Origin: Mallotus nudiflorus
Lineage: Eukaryota; Streptophyta; Magnoliopsida; Malpighiales; Euphorbiaceae
Assembly: GCA_947683625.1 (NCBI GenBank)
Contig: CANTUR010000907.1
Span: forward strand, 124,001-188,000
Direction of reading: 5' to 3'
DNA: 64,000 bases
Positions 23,011 to 34,086 of the stretch are shown here, one piece after another (the stretch's first letter is position 1; each line of letters starts with the position of its first letter). The notes below the pieces were generated by a model. The model was not told the DNA's origin and searched no databases. It saw only the letters and a program-made list of their open reading frames with translations. The translations under genes were made by a program, and so were the position numbers.

Positions 23011-24930
23011 TTATATATTGAGTTCAAACTAACTTATATAAATTAATAACAACTTAATTATACTACAAAACAGACTATATAGACAAGTTAAAAGAAAATA
23101 ACAATTTAAGCCTAACATTGACTTTTGTGTAACAAGAACAAGTAAAATCAAGATCGATATAAATTACTACTTGAAACGCATTGATTATGAAAATATAGAA
23201 CCAACACTAGCTTGGGAGTATCAATAATGACAATTCGAAGATTTTTTGTAGATTTCACGGTAATGTTAAATTAGTTGATGCAAGATATTTGTCATACTTA
23301 TAGTCTCTTTAGAGTCAAATCGGATTAATTAGAATTCAATAAACTGTAAATTTTAATGGTTAAAACATTAGGATTCCATAATTGTAGTACCGCTCATATT
23401 TCCATACAACAGTATTGTAATGGTGTTTGCAATTGTTAAAATCTGGAAATGAAGCGAAAGAGAAGGAAAAAAAATGAAGGTCAATTTGGCCCTTGAACGT
23501 TTTGGTCAAAGTGCAATTAGCTTTTAGATTTTTTTCGAGTCAATTTAATGCTGAATTTTGTAATAAAGATCCAATTGCCCCTTAAATATTACACTTTTTT
23601 ATTTCATGAGAAGAAAAATTCATCCACCAAGACTTGAGTTATTGTCTCCTTTGTCCTAAAGGACAAGAGGTATGGGCCTATAGAACATATATTATTCAAG
23701 CAAGATCATTCTAAATATTACTCTTAACTCTTTATTTTTGACATATGAACAAAGACTCTAAAAATTTACAAATACCTTCTTAATATTTTAAACAGTTAAC
23801 AAATTAGTCCTTATTTTAATAGAAAGTTTTAATTAAAAATTTTAATTTTTAAAACGTTAAGCTTTTATTACGGTACACACATATGTATTTATATAAATAA
23901 AATTAAAATTATTAGATTGATATTTATTTAATTACATTTATTGGTTGTCCTTTATCCTTGTAATAAAATTCACTGCTTAATTGATAAAAAAAATGTAGAA
24001 GGACTAATTTAATCTTGAGCTGAAAGTTTTAGCGTGAGAGTAGGAAAAAAAAAATTATTTTTTTTAATTTCAATAACAGTAATTCTTCATTCGTTCATTT
24101 TCAATAAAATTAATATCGAAATATTAAAGTGTGCGAATAAAAAGAAAATGATGTAATAAAATTATTTTCAATAATAAATCAGATATCATATGGATTCTTG
24201 TTAATTTTTACTATATAAATAAAAAAATTTCATATATAACTATCTTTATTTTATTATTAAAAATAATTTTATATTACCATTACCATCTTATTTATTTATT
24301 TTAATATTTTAATATTAATTTCATTAAAAATTAACGAATGAAAAGTTAGTAAAAAAATTTTATTTGTTCAATTGATTATTTAAAATGAAAGTAAAAAAAA
24401 TAAAGTAAATGGAAAGAAAAAAAAAAAAAGGGAAAACAACGTATTAGTGGTAGCGGGGTCTGAGCGCAGCCGAACGTCCCATCTGCCCATCTCTGTCCGC
24501 TTAGGGGACTGCTGTCCCCTCCACTACAGCAATTGGGTCCCACCATTTTCATCTCTACCAAACAAAAGGCCTCGCAGTAGCATCGGGAGATGATCAAAGA
24601 GATTTGACTATCTATCACAATCTTATTATTCATAATGAGCGGTTATTATCAGCGAATGTGTAAACATCTATATAAATAGGTCAACACTTCACTAATCACT
24701 TATGCCACTACAACACCGTTGATGAGCATTATATTATATTATTTATTATGTATTGTTGGCTTTATTTTATAATTATTTTATGCAGTTAATACGGGAGGTT
24801 GGATTTTTTAAGAGATTTATTATTTTTGTTAAAAAAGTAAATATTTTTATTGTATATATTAAAAAATAAATATTTATATATAATTAAAAATAAAATTTTA
24901 TTTTATTTAGAATATTATTTTATTTCTAAT
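23011..24930. other. AT-rich intergenic DNA with one GC-rich island
   Basis: No gene is recognised. The exception in base composition is about 24455-24600, which is GC-rich and holds a perfect 7-base hairpin at 24503-24520. A further copy of the TNL 3' UTR-like motif lies near 24704 (ctacaacaccgttgatgagcat). Confidence 0.5.
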
Positions 24931-25148
24931 TAGGGTGTGATTAAGATTCATATGTGTATATATAAGGGATGTAACCCTCCTTTAAATATTATGAAAAAAT
25001 ATTTCCCTTAAATTTTCTTTCTTTTTCTTTAAATTTTATTTTTTATGATATCAGAGCATATCCATTGAAATCGAATTTTTTCATTAAATTCTTGCAAATC
25101 GTATTTTTTTTCTTTATTCCTTTGAATTCTTTTAATTTTTAAAATTAT

Positions 25149-26110
25149 AACCATCGAAAATACATCCATTGTATCCCATGGAACACCCAATTTTATTCAA
25201 ATACTTCAAAATAATTCTCCTTTTCCCACAGGAATTATTCTTGATGATATAAATTATACTCTATGGTCACAGATCATGGAGCTGCGAATTGGAGCCAAAA
25301 ATAAATATGGCTTTCTTAATGGCACTATGCCAAAGCCACCAACAGGAGATAAAGCATTGGAAACTTGGCTTCTTGATAATAATCAAATTAAAAGTTAACT
25401 GATTGATTCCATGAGCCTGACATTGATGCAAAGATTCATCTGTTTTCCAATAACAAAGGAGATATAGGATGCGGTCTCAAAAACCTTCTATGATGGATCT
25501 GACGAAACTTAGTTATTTGAATTGAACTGGAAATCATTCACAACACGCCAGAATGATAAGCCATTACCTATATACTATAATGAACTGATTGAAATATTTT
25601 AGGAAATCGATGCCCGGACATGTGCACAAGGGGAGGATGTTACGTGGAGTAGTATCACTCCATAAACATATTACCCGGCTTCGAACACATATTTTTCTAG
25701 CCGGACTTGATTTTGAATTTAATAATGCTCGGAGTGAAATACTCGGGAAGGATCCACCTTTTGATCTCGAGTCTAATTATACATATGTCTAGAGGGATCA
25801 CAACCAGCAACATATGATGGAAGAGCCGAAGATACTGCCGGACCATTCTGTACTTGTAGCAGCTCAGACTCGTCCCCAATTCAAAGAAAAAATATCGAGT
25901 AAGCCCATCACATACACATGTACTCATTGTGGCAAAGTTGGACACTTCAAGAAACGGTACTATGAAATTATGGGATATCCAGAATGGTGGGATTTCAATA
26001 GAAAGCCTCGTAAGAAGCTCGACAAGGCTGCAATTGCTACTTTTACTAAACCACGTGGTGATCTTGATACAACTTCAAGTATGACAAATCTTACTCGAAA
26101 TAATACATAG
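25149..26110 (+). pseudogene. Copia gag, decayed
   Basis: Reads IILDDINYTLWSQIMELRI and later CTHCGKVGHFKKRYYEIMGY, which is the CCHC zinc knuckle with its last Cys changed to Tyr. The position expected for the start codon is ATA. At least four stops (for example 25396, 25468, 25510 and 25790) interrupt the frame. In an active element it would build the particle. Confidence 0.75.
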
Positions 26111-27836
26111 ATTATTGATACAGGTACTATTGATCATATGACAAACTCCACTCACCATTTTACATCTATCCGTCCATCAACCCAACAAAATATTCTAACT
26201 GCTAATAGAGGCATAGCACCAGTCACTCATGAGGGATCAATATCTAACTCCAACTCTTTTAATTTAGATATTGTTCTTGTTGTTCCATCTCTTTCTTATA
26301 ATCTACTATTTGTTGACTAAATCACTGAAACCTTGAATTGCATTGTAAAATTTTGGCCTAATTATTATGTATTTCAGGACATTGCAATGTACCGGATTCT
26401 TGGATCTGGTGTTAAACGTGGAAAGTTGTACTATCTTGAGTTGTATGATGATTCAAAACGGAAGTCAAGTCAAGTCAATAAGGTTGGTAGAAGTTGCTCG
26501 AGTAAAGATCAAGTAATCTTGTGGCATCGTCATCTTGGGCATCTCTCTTTTCATTATCTTAGACAAATAAAATTAAATTTATTTTTGCAGACCACAGACT
26601 CAGAATTCAAGTGTGATGTTTGTGAATTGGAAAAAGGCCATCGAATTTCTTATGTACCGAGTTATAATAAAAATTCAATTTCATTTATGACCATTCATTC
26701 TGATGTATGGGGACCTGCTCGGATTCCTACTTTATCTGGTGCTCGATATTTTGTAACATTTATTGATGAATGTACCCGGATGACCTGGGTATCACTACTT
26801 TCCAATAAAGGAGATGTGTGCTCTAAGTTTCAAAACCTGTATAACATGGTGGCTACATAATACCAAAGTAAAATCTAAGTCTTGCAGTCTGACAATGGTG
26901 GGGAGTATATTAACTCAATTCTTAATATTTTTGCCATAAGAAGGGCATTTTTCACTAAACATATTGTGTTGGCACTCCTCAATAGAATGGTATAGCCGAA
27001 CGAAAGAACCGGCAATTATTAGAAGTGGTCCGAGCATCACTGTTTGACATGAATGTTCCTTGAGAATAATGGGGAGAGGCTGTTTGATCCGCTGTGTACC
27101 TTATAAACCAGACACCATAACGAGTACTTGATTTTAAAACTCCTCTTCAAAAACTTATCATATCTCCACCCCTCAATAATCTCGAACCCCGAGTTTTTGG
27201 GTGCTCGACATATGTTCATCAGACACTCAAAAAATTAGACCCTTAAGCTATCCGATGTATCTTTGTTGGCTATATGGATTTACAAAAAGGATATCGGTGT
27301 TATGATCCGAATACAAAAAAGATGTATATCACTCAAGATGTTCGATTTCATGAAAATTATCCTTTCTTCTCCCACTCCGAGTGCTCTCTTCATAGGGAGA
27401 AAAATCCGAACCTCTTTGAGCTTAAAGATAGCATTCTAAGTGTTTTGAATCTAAGTCTCCTAAATGTTCTGAGCATCTCACCTGAATAGACATCTGGTAT
27501 TTTGAGTACGAACATCTCACCCAGACAGACATTTGATGTTCCATGTACGAGCATCTCACCTGGACAGACATCTGATGTTCCGAGATCATCGAAGAAAATT
27601 CGAGTAATCAAGATAGTACATTTTCCTAACCCACACCAGAAGCTGAAAAAACTTCGGATGCGGTGCATAATAAGGTAAACTTGTCTTTTTTAATTCCAAA
27701 TACCGAGCCTCGTTATCCCTCTAAGATCAATAGAGGGGTTCCGAAAAAACAATATGATCTGGACCTTCATACCAAAGCTAAATACCCTATTAACAACTTC
27801 ATATCAACCAACCATTTGTCTAATTCACATGCATTT
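26111..27836 (+). pseudogene. Copia protease and integrase, decayed and cut
   Basis: Protease carries IIDTGTIDHMT at 26111. Integrase has the HHCC zinc site (WHRHLGHLSFH... CDVCELEKG) and the core with SDVWGPARIP and QSDNGGEY, which supply two of the three catalytic acids. The later YMDLQKGYRCYDPNTKK is the conserved region before RT. Several stops are present, and the frame is cut by the Ogre at ...SNSHAF. Confidence 0.78.
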
Positions 27837-29903
27837 TGTAAGCACCCAATTTCAGGATGCAATTGTGTACAATTATGATATAAGCCCCTATGATGAAATT
27901 TATTCAAAAATTGAACTTGGTTGTCGATTTTCTGGACTTTAGGGACTAAATTGCAATATTTTTTTAGGGTTTGATTGCAAATAAGTCAATTTTTCAAGGG
28001 TCTTTCGGTAATTAAAAGTCAAAAAAAGGATCGGCATTTAAAATGCCGACCGACATTACACAATGCCGATTGATATTATGTAATGTCGATCGGCATTAGG
28101 CAATGCCAATAAGTAAAAATCCAGTTTTTTTAATTTTTTTTTGCGTATTTTATCGATTTTTTAGCGTTTTGATTGGTTGAAAACTCATTCTTTATCTTTA
28201 TTATTATCTGATAAGGTTTTAAACGCGTAAATAGTTTTCAAAAATTAAAATTCTTATCAGGTTATTTTTGAAGAGATGAGCGTTCCTGTAAACTGGGAAA
28301 GTCAATACGCACAGACTCTGCTTTAAAAAGAAAAGAGTCTGCATGCGTGAGGGGGATTTTTTTTTGGGGACACAGACGGAGGAACTGAGAGAAACTCACA
28401 CATCCGTAGATCAAACTTTGATTTCTTCTGTTCTTTCAAAACCCTTATTTTTACAGTTCATTTAACGAAGATGATCCAGCATTTTTTTTAGTCCTAATCC
28501 AGAATCAAATCAATACTGAGTCAATTTCAACGGTGACAATCACAATCTGAGGGGCTATCTTAAAGCATATGCACAACATTCATTTTTTTTCTTTCTTCTC
28601 TTCTTTTTGTGATTTTTACTTTATTTCGTTATTTATTTTATTATTTAATTTCACTACTAATCTAATTACTTTTTTTATTTTGTTTTGATATATGCATGTG
28701 GATTGAGGAGGATACCGCCTGTGTTTAATTAAATAGAAGATCCATAGAATGTCATGGATGAACCTGTACTATTTTTTAATAGTTCTTAGGATTTTAATCT
28801 TTATTTTGCATTTATGTGTTCTGTGTAGTTTATTTTTAATTCATGGGTGTATAATTGTTTAATTTTAATTTTGTACATAGTTTGTAATAGCCCTAGTAGT
28901 GGGAATAGTGAAAGGTTTAAATTTTTGCACTTTAAAATTAATTAGTAATTAGGTTCAATCGGGTAAAAATTAATTAAAAATTAATGGTGGCTTTAGTTAA
29001 TTAGGGTTTATATGTAATTAATTTAGGTTTTTTTAGAAATCATATGTGAATGTGTTTTGATTTGATTTTGTTATGTTTTCTTATGTTTTTTTTTAATGTT
29101 TTTGGGCCCTAAGCCCACGTTTAGGTCTAACCCACTTAAATAAATAGGTTTAAAAAATGGTTTAGAACTTTAAATAATTAAAATCAATTTAGGCCCATTA
29201 GGTTAATTAGATTTTAGGCCCACTTAGTTAATTAAAACTTGTTTAAACTTAGCTCAGCCCATTTAATTTCATTTCTTTTAAAATAAATAGACCTAGGCCC
29301 ACATGTTACTTAAAATAAAAATAATTTAGACTTAGGCCCACTAATTTAATTTTCCTTTAAAATTAAATAGACTTAAGCTCATTTCTTTGAAAAACTAAAA
29401 TAAATAGATTTAGGTTTACTAATTAATAAAAATGTAGGCCCACCTTTAAAGTCCATTTCACTTGTAAATAAAATATATAGATTTAGCTAACTTATAAAAT
29501 AAAATTAACATAGTTTAGACATAAGGACATTGCCTTTTTTTATGTATTTTTACTTGTAATTGTATTGACCTGTTGCCTTTTGGGTTAGATGGATGTCAAT
29601 TAGGGTTTAATAAAATTACATATAATTAGAGGATGAAATAATCATTTATAAAATTATTCTAAATGAACACGAGACTAAGAGAAGTTAGTATTCCATATCC
29701 AGAATCTCTTGGTTGTGGTGCTAGCTTTCTTTTAGAGAATCGAGTACAACCTTTTCGATTTATCCCAGTTATTACCCTGGGTGGTGACTTCTCATCTCTA
29801 CGCCATATCTTTATAACAGTGGTTAGTGTGTCCTCTAAGGCCCTGAGCCTAAACAGTGTCGTGGTTGCTAAAATCTTAGACGCGCGCTAAACCCCACCGT
29901 CTA
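27837..29903 (+). repeat. 5' LTR of the Ogre-like element
   Basis: About 2067 bases, aligning along its length with 47033-49032. It is longer mainly because of extra GCCGATCGGCATT-like units at 28029-28112. A 75-codon ORF near its end (29663-29890) is in both LTRs but differs mostly by amino-acid-changing substitutions, so it is not treated as a gene. Confidence 0.92.
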
Positions 29904-29904
29904 T

Positions 29905-29922
29905 AGTGGTGATTCCACTGGG
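29905..29922 (+). other. Primer binding site of the Ogre-like element
   Basis: tggtgattccactgggg directly follows the 5' LTR. It resembles the tRNA-Arg type PBS reported for Ogre elements (tggcgactccactgggg, recalled); the tRNA needs checking. Confidence 0.55.
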
Positions 29923-30766
29923 GATAAGAGATACTGATTCTACTTGAGTTCTTTAGAATTGTTTTATTGATTATTATTTCATTCTTGCATTCATTCTGCA
30001 TGTCCCTACTAAACCGATGACGTTGGTTTATAATTCCATGATTCCACTAGCTTTATGGAGTTGTAGATTGGCTAACCATCACTCTTAGCCTTAACTCGAT
30101 TCAAGAGAGATTACCGGGCTCATCTGACCAAAGTTTGTAACTCAAGTCCCTAAGGGGGGTAATCTTCTCTCGAGTTAGTAAAGGATGCTGGGACCCTCTA
30201 ACCTTGGCTTGTAACTCAGAGTCCATAATGGAGAGCATCTTGCTAAGGGAACCTTAACTTTCCACTGGACCCTAACCACATATAATGGCTTAGTTACTTC
30301 CCCTAGGGTCTTTACCCAAAATGCTTATTTTTTTGAATTGCCATGAGGTATTTCTATTTATAAAAGCCCAGGCCTATGCCTTTGAAGCTCATTCAGGCTA
30401 ATAAGGATTAGGCTAGACCTTTATATTTAGAAATACTACTTTTGTGTTTTTTTCTTTTAAAAGAGATTTGGCATGTGCATCAGCTCTTAATATCCCCTGT
30501 TGATATGAAGGAGAAGACCAAAAACCCTAGGAAAAAAAACTCGCCTTTGAAAACGTGTGTAGGAAGAATAAGGTTAGAAGGCTTATGCTTACATGGTGCT
30601 TATTGATTGTTTCTTGATACTTGCTACTTGTTAAGTGCTTGCCTGTTATTTGTTGTATAAACAAATGCATCATGCATATATGCATACATACAATCCATGC
30701 ATCATACTAATACCTTATTTTGCAGCCATCATAGATTCATTTGGGTCTTCTCGTGTCTGGGGATGA
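29923..30766 (+). other. Untranslated leader of the Ogre-like element
   Basis: No ORF of note. An imperfect stem (arms at about 30095-30118 and 30159-30178, each containing the reverse complement of the other's gattacc...aactcg text) could be an RNA packaging or dimerisation structure; this is inference. Confidence 0.45.
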
Positions 30767-32430
30767 AAAGGTGGTAGATTGACCAGAGTTGATTTAAGTC
30801 TGGAGTCCATAGGTCAAAGCATTCTTCACAGACTGGAGAGACTAGAGAGGAGTCCAATCAATATACTATTCCTAGAAGTTGAATCGGCTCAGACTGAACA
30901 GACTGAAATGGAACAACAACTAGAGATGTGGACCTTGGAGGACATTAAGGGAGTTTTGATGAATGACATGAGAGCTATAATGCAAGATGAACTGAGACAG
31001 GCTTTGGCCGGACTAGTGCAACCTATTGTTGGAGAACCACCTGTTGCTATTATTGAACAACCACCTACTGCTGTTATTGAACAACCACCTACTGCTGTTA
31101 TTGAACAACCACCTGCTGCTACTGTTGAACAACCACCTACTGTAGGAGCTCCACCTATTGCTATAGCTCTCCCATCTATTTCTAACAATGCTAAGGGGCA
31201 ACCTGCTGCTAGAAATGTGCCTGATACTGATGTGAGAAGGGAAGACATTGAAAACTACATGGTAGAAAAGGCGAAGAGAGAATCACTTGAATTGGTTCAA
31301 AACCTTGAGTCAAAGCATATGCAAGTACTGACTCAGAAAATGTCCAAGATGGAAGAGCTGATTAGAGGACAAGGAATAGGATATTCTTTTGACTTTGATG
31401 ATATGTTACAAATGGATGGTGACAAGTTGCCTGAAAAATTCAAAATGCCTCAACTGTAGAAATTTGATGGGAGAGGAGACCCTAAAATTCATTTAAGCCA
31501 ATACACAACAACCATGAGCACTATAAAAGCATCTATAACAGTAGTAATTAGGTTGTTTATCCTGTCCCTGGAAGGAATGGCTATGAACTGGTACCATGGG
31601 TTAGAAAAGTCTATTAGAACTGACTGGAAGGAAGTATGTACTGCATTCTTAAAATAATATGATTATAACACTCAATTGGAAGTGTCAATTAGGGATTTGG
31701 AGTTGACTAAATAGAAATCAAATGAGTCTTTTTCTGATTTCTTAACTCGTTTCATGAATAAAGCTGGGATGATAAAAAATAAGCTTGCTGAGAAGGATCA
31801 AGTTAGAATGATAGTTCGTAATGTGTCACCTAATTTGGTCGAGAGGCTAGAGATGATGAATCCCAAAACCTTTATTGATTTGTGTGATGATGGGTTATAA
31901 GCTGAGGAAATTAAGAATGAGAAAAAGAAAACTGCTAAAGGCACAAGAACTCAAAAATACCAAACTGGGGGCATACAACAAAGAAGTACTAGTCGAGCTG
32001 TAGAGGTGCGTGCAGTTCAACAATCTAGAAGGTTCTCCAACTTCAACCAACCACTCTCCAAAGTCCTAGAGAGGCTAATCCAAAAAAGTTTGCTCTGACC
32101 CTTAACCTTTTCCAAACCCCCAAACCAAATCTCCCTGGCTATGATCTGAATAGTTACTGCAAGTTTCATTAAGTAGCTGGCCATTCCACAGATACCTACA
32201 TTCGCCTGAAACATAAAATCCAAAACTTGATAGGCTCTGGAAAAATCACCGACCCTGAGAAATCCAATTCCAACCCAAACACCAGAAATAACCCTTTCCC
32301 AGATTACCGAAATGTTCCACCACCAGCCACCATAATGATTAACTCAAGGGTTAGCAAAGAAGAAGTGCTAAGCTCCTTCGAGGACCTCAACCTTATACCC
32401 AATGGAGAACCTTGCGGACAGTCATAGAGA
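30767..32430 (+). pseudogene. Ogre gag, decayed
   Basis: Begins in a frame with no clear ATG and carries a 27-base minisatellite (about 31040-31145) coding for repeats of PPTAVIEQ. The capsid region follows a TAG at 31457: FDGRGDPKIHLSQYTTT, then MNWYHGLEKS and RFMNKAGMI. A knuckle-like segment lies near 32159 (YCKFH...AGHSTD). Interrupted by stops (31457, 31655, 31711, 31898, 32170) and a frameshift near 32090. Confidence 0.78.
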
Positions 32431-34086
32431 GGAGTAGAAGATTTATTGGGCTAGCCCTCTGGCAAGTTTGATTATAGAGTATTATACTCGAAACCACCCT
32501 CTGCTGATATCCCTATTGAATTAATTAAGCCCTCAGGTTGGGGAGATGAGTTTGATGATAAGCCAGTAAAAGAAGAGCCTGAAATTCCCGAGCAGTCACC
32601 AAGAGGAGTTGAAGATCTATCGGGATAACCTTCGGGCAAATTTGATTGCAGAGTGTTTTATTCTAAGCCCGCTTCCACTGACATCCCCACTAAATCGATT
32701 GTGCCTACAGGGTAGGGTGATGAATTTGAGGTTGAACCTTTGGCTCTTAAACAGTCTCAAGAAGGAGTTGAAGATTTATTGAATCAACATTTAGGTAAGC
32801 TTAATATAGAAGATCTGAAAGGGAAGGAAACATGCACAATGAAAGTGTGGAAAGATGGGAAAAGAAACTGAATAATTGGAGTTATTGACATCTGGTATGA
32901 TTCTGATGAAGAAAAACCCACTGGAGTCGATGTATGGAGTGATACTCCAAATGCGAATCATGTTACTAGAAGTGGGAGGAATTACCGGGCAGTAGAAAAG
33001 CAAAATGAAAGGGTTGCAGAAAGGGAAGAAACAAAAGATGCAGAAGTAGAGGAAGGATAGAAAGAGGATCTGATTTTAGAACAACTGAAGAAGGCTAAGG
33101 CACATGTCAACATTTGGGAATTACTGATGCATTCAGGTAGCCATAGAAGGGCTCTTGTCAAAGCTTTATTGAATATGAGCTTTGAAATAGTCGCTACTCT
33201 AGAAGCTATAGTGGCAAAGGTTACAAAAAGGAAACACGGGCTGATAACATTCTCAGATAATGACTTGCCTTTGGAGGGAAGAAATCATAAGAAGGCATTA
33301 TTTATCCCAGCTAAAGTAAAAGGGAAGAGAACCAACTTTGTAATGGTAGATGATGGTTCAGCTATAAATGTATGCCCGCTAAAGATCCTGCCCAGTTTGG
33401 GTTTGAAAGAAGATGACTTGACGGTTTCAAACCTGGAATGTGGAGGGAACATTTCAGTCTTGGTCAAAACAAGGCCTGTAGAGTTGACTGTTGAATTTAC
33501 TGTACTGGACATCCTTGTTACTTATGCCCTACTATTGGGAAGGCCGTGGTTTCATGCCCTGGGAGGAGTACCTTCAACAATGCACCATAAAATAAAATTC
33601 CCTCATGAAAGAGATGTCGTGATAATAGAAGCTAGAACAAATGCAGTTGGGGTAGCTATACTTGATAAATAGAAGCAAGTGTGTGTTCTGCCTGGTTTCC
33701 AAGTTGCTAGAATATTTCATGAGATGGATCCCAAGGTTGCAAAAATGATGGAAAACATGAATTATTAACCTGGAAAGGGGCTTGGGAAGAATGAATAAAG
33801 AAGTCCTAGGCCCCTGAACATTAAAGCCCAGGACCATACGAAGGCTTTGGGATATAAAGAGGTAGAATCGGCTAGTAGAAGAGCAAAGAACAAGGAGAAA
33901 GCAAAAAGAAATAAACCCTTGGGAAGGATTGGACCACTAAGTGAGAACTTCATAAAGCCAAGGGAGGGCAAATATTATCTAGGCACCAAAGAATTTGTTA
34001 ACGTGGCTGGAAAGGATGTCCCTGGGTTTGAGATCTTCAAGGAGTAGATTATTGAAAGCCTAATAGCCAGCAACAAAGAGGAAGTC
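32431..34086 (+). pseudogene. Ogre protease region with repeat modules and G-patch-like segment
   Basis: Opens with three diverged modules of about 160-175 bases (ggagt at 32431, 32605 and 32764) coding for GVEDLLG...PSGKFDYRV. The aspartic protease has FVMVDDGSAINVCPLK, the usual D[TSD]G loop, and ALLLGRPWFH. A Gly-rich segment, PGKGLGKNE at about 33768, resembles a G-patch. Several stops interrupt the frame. Confidence 0.75.

Larger units (their letters stand above)
24930..27836 (+). mobile_element. Ty1/copia retrotransposon, left part (split by the Ogre)
   Basis: Order: LTR remnant with a TATA box (about 24957-24967), PBS at 25046-25057 (one mismatch to the initiator tRNA-Met site TGGTATCAGAGC), gag from about 25149, protease, and integrase up to 27836. 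Coding resumes at 49038 with the start of RT. The LTR start is not resolved and no 3' LTR is visible, so the element is truncated. Many stops interrupt it. Confidence 0.82.

Noticed and set aside
29663..29890. 75-codon ORF present in both Ogre LTRs (also 48790-49017)
   Set aside because: The two copies differ mainly by amino-acid-changing substitutions and the ORF lies in the terminal part of an LTR; presence in both LTRs follows from reverse transcription, not selection.
30889..31248. 119-codon minus-strand ORF
   Set aside because: Antisense shadow of the gag minisatellite (PPTAVIEQ repeats).
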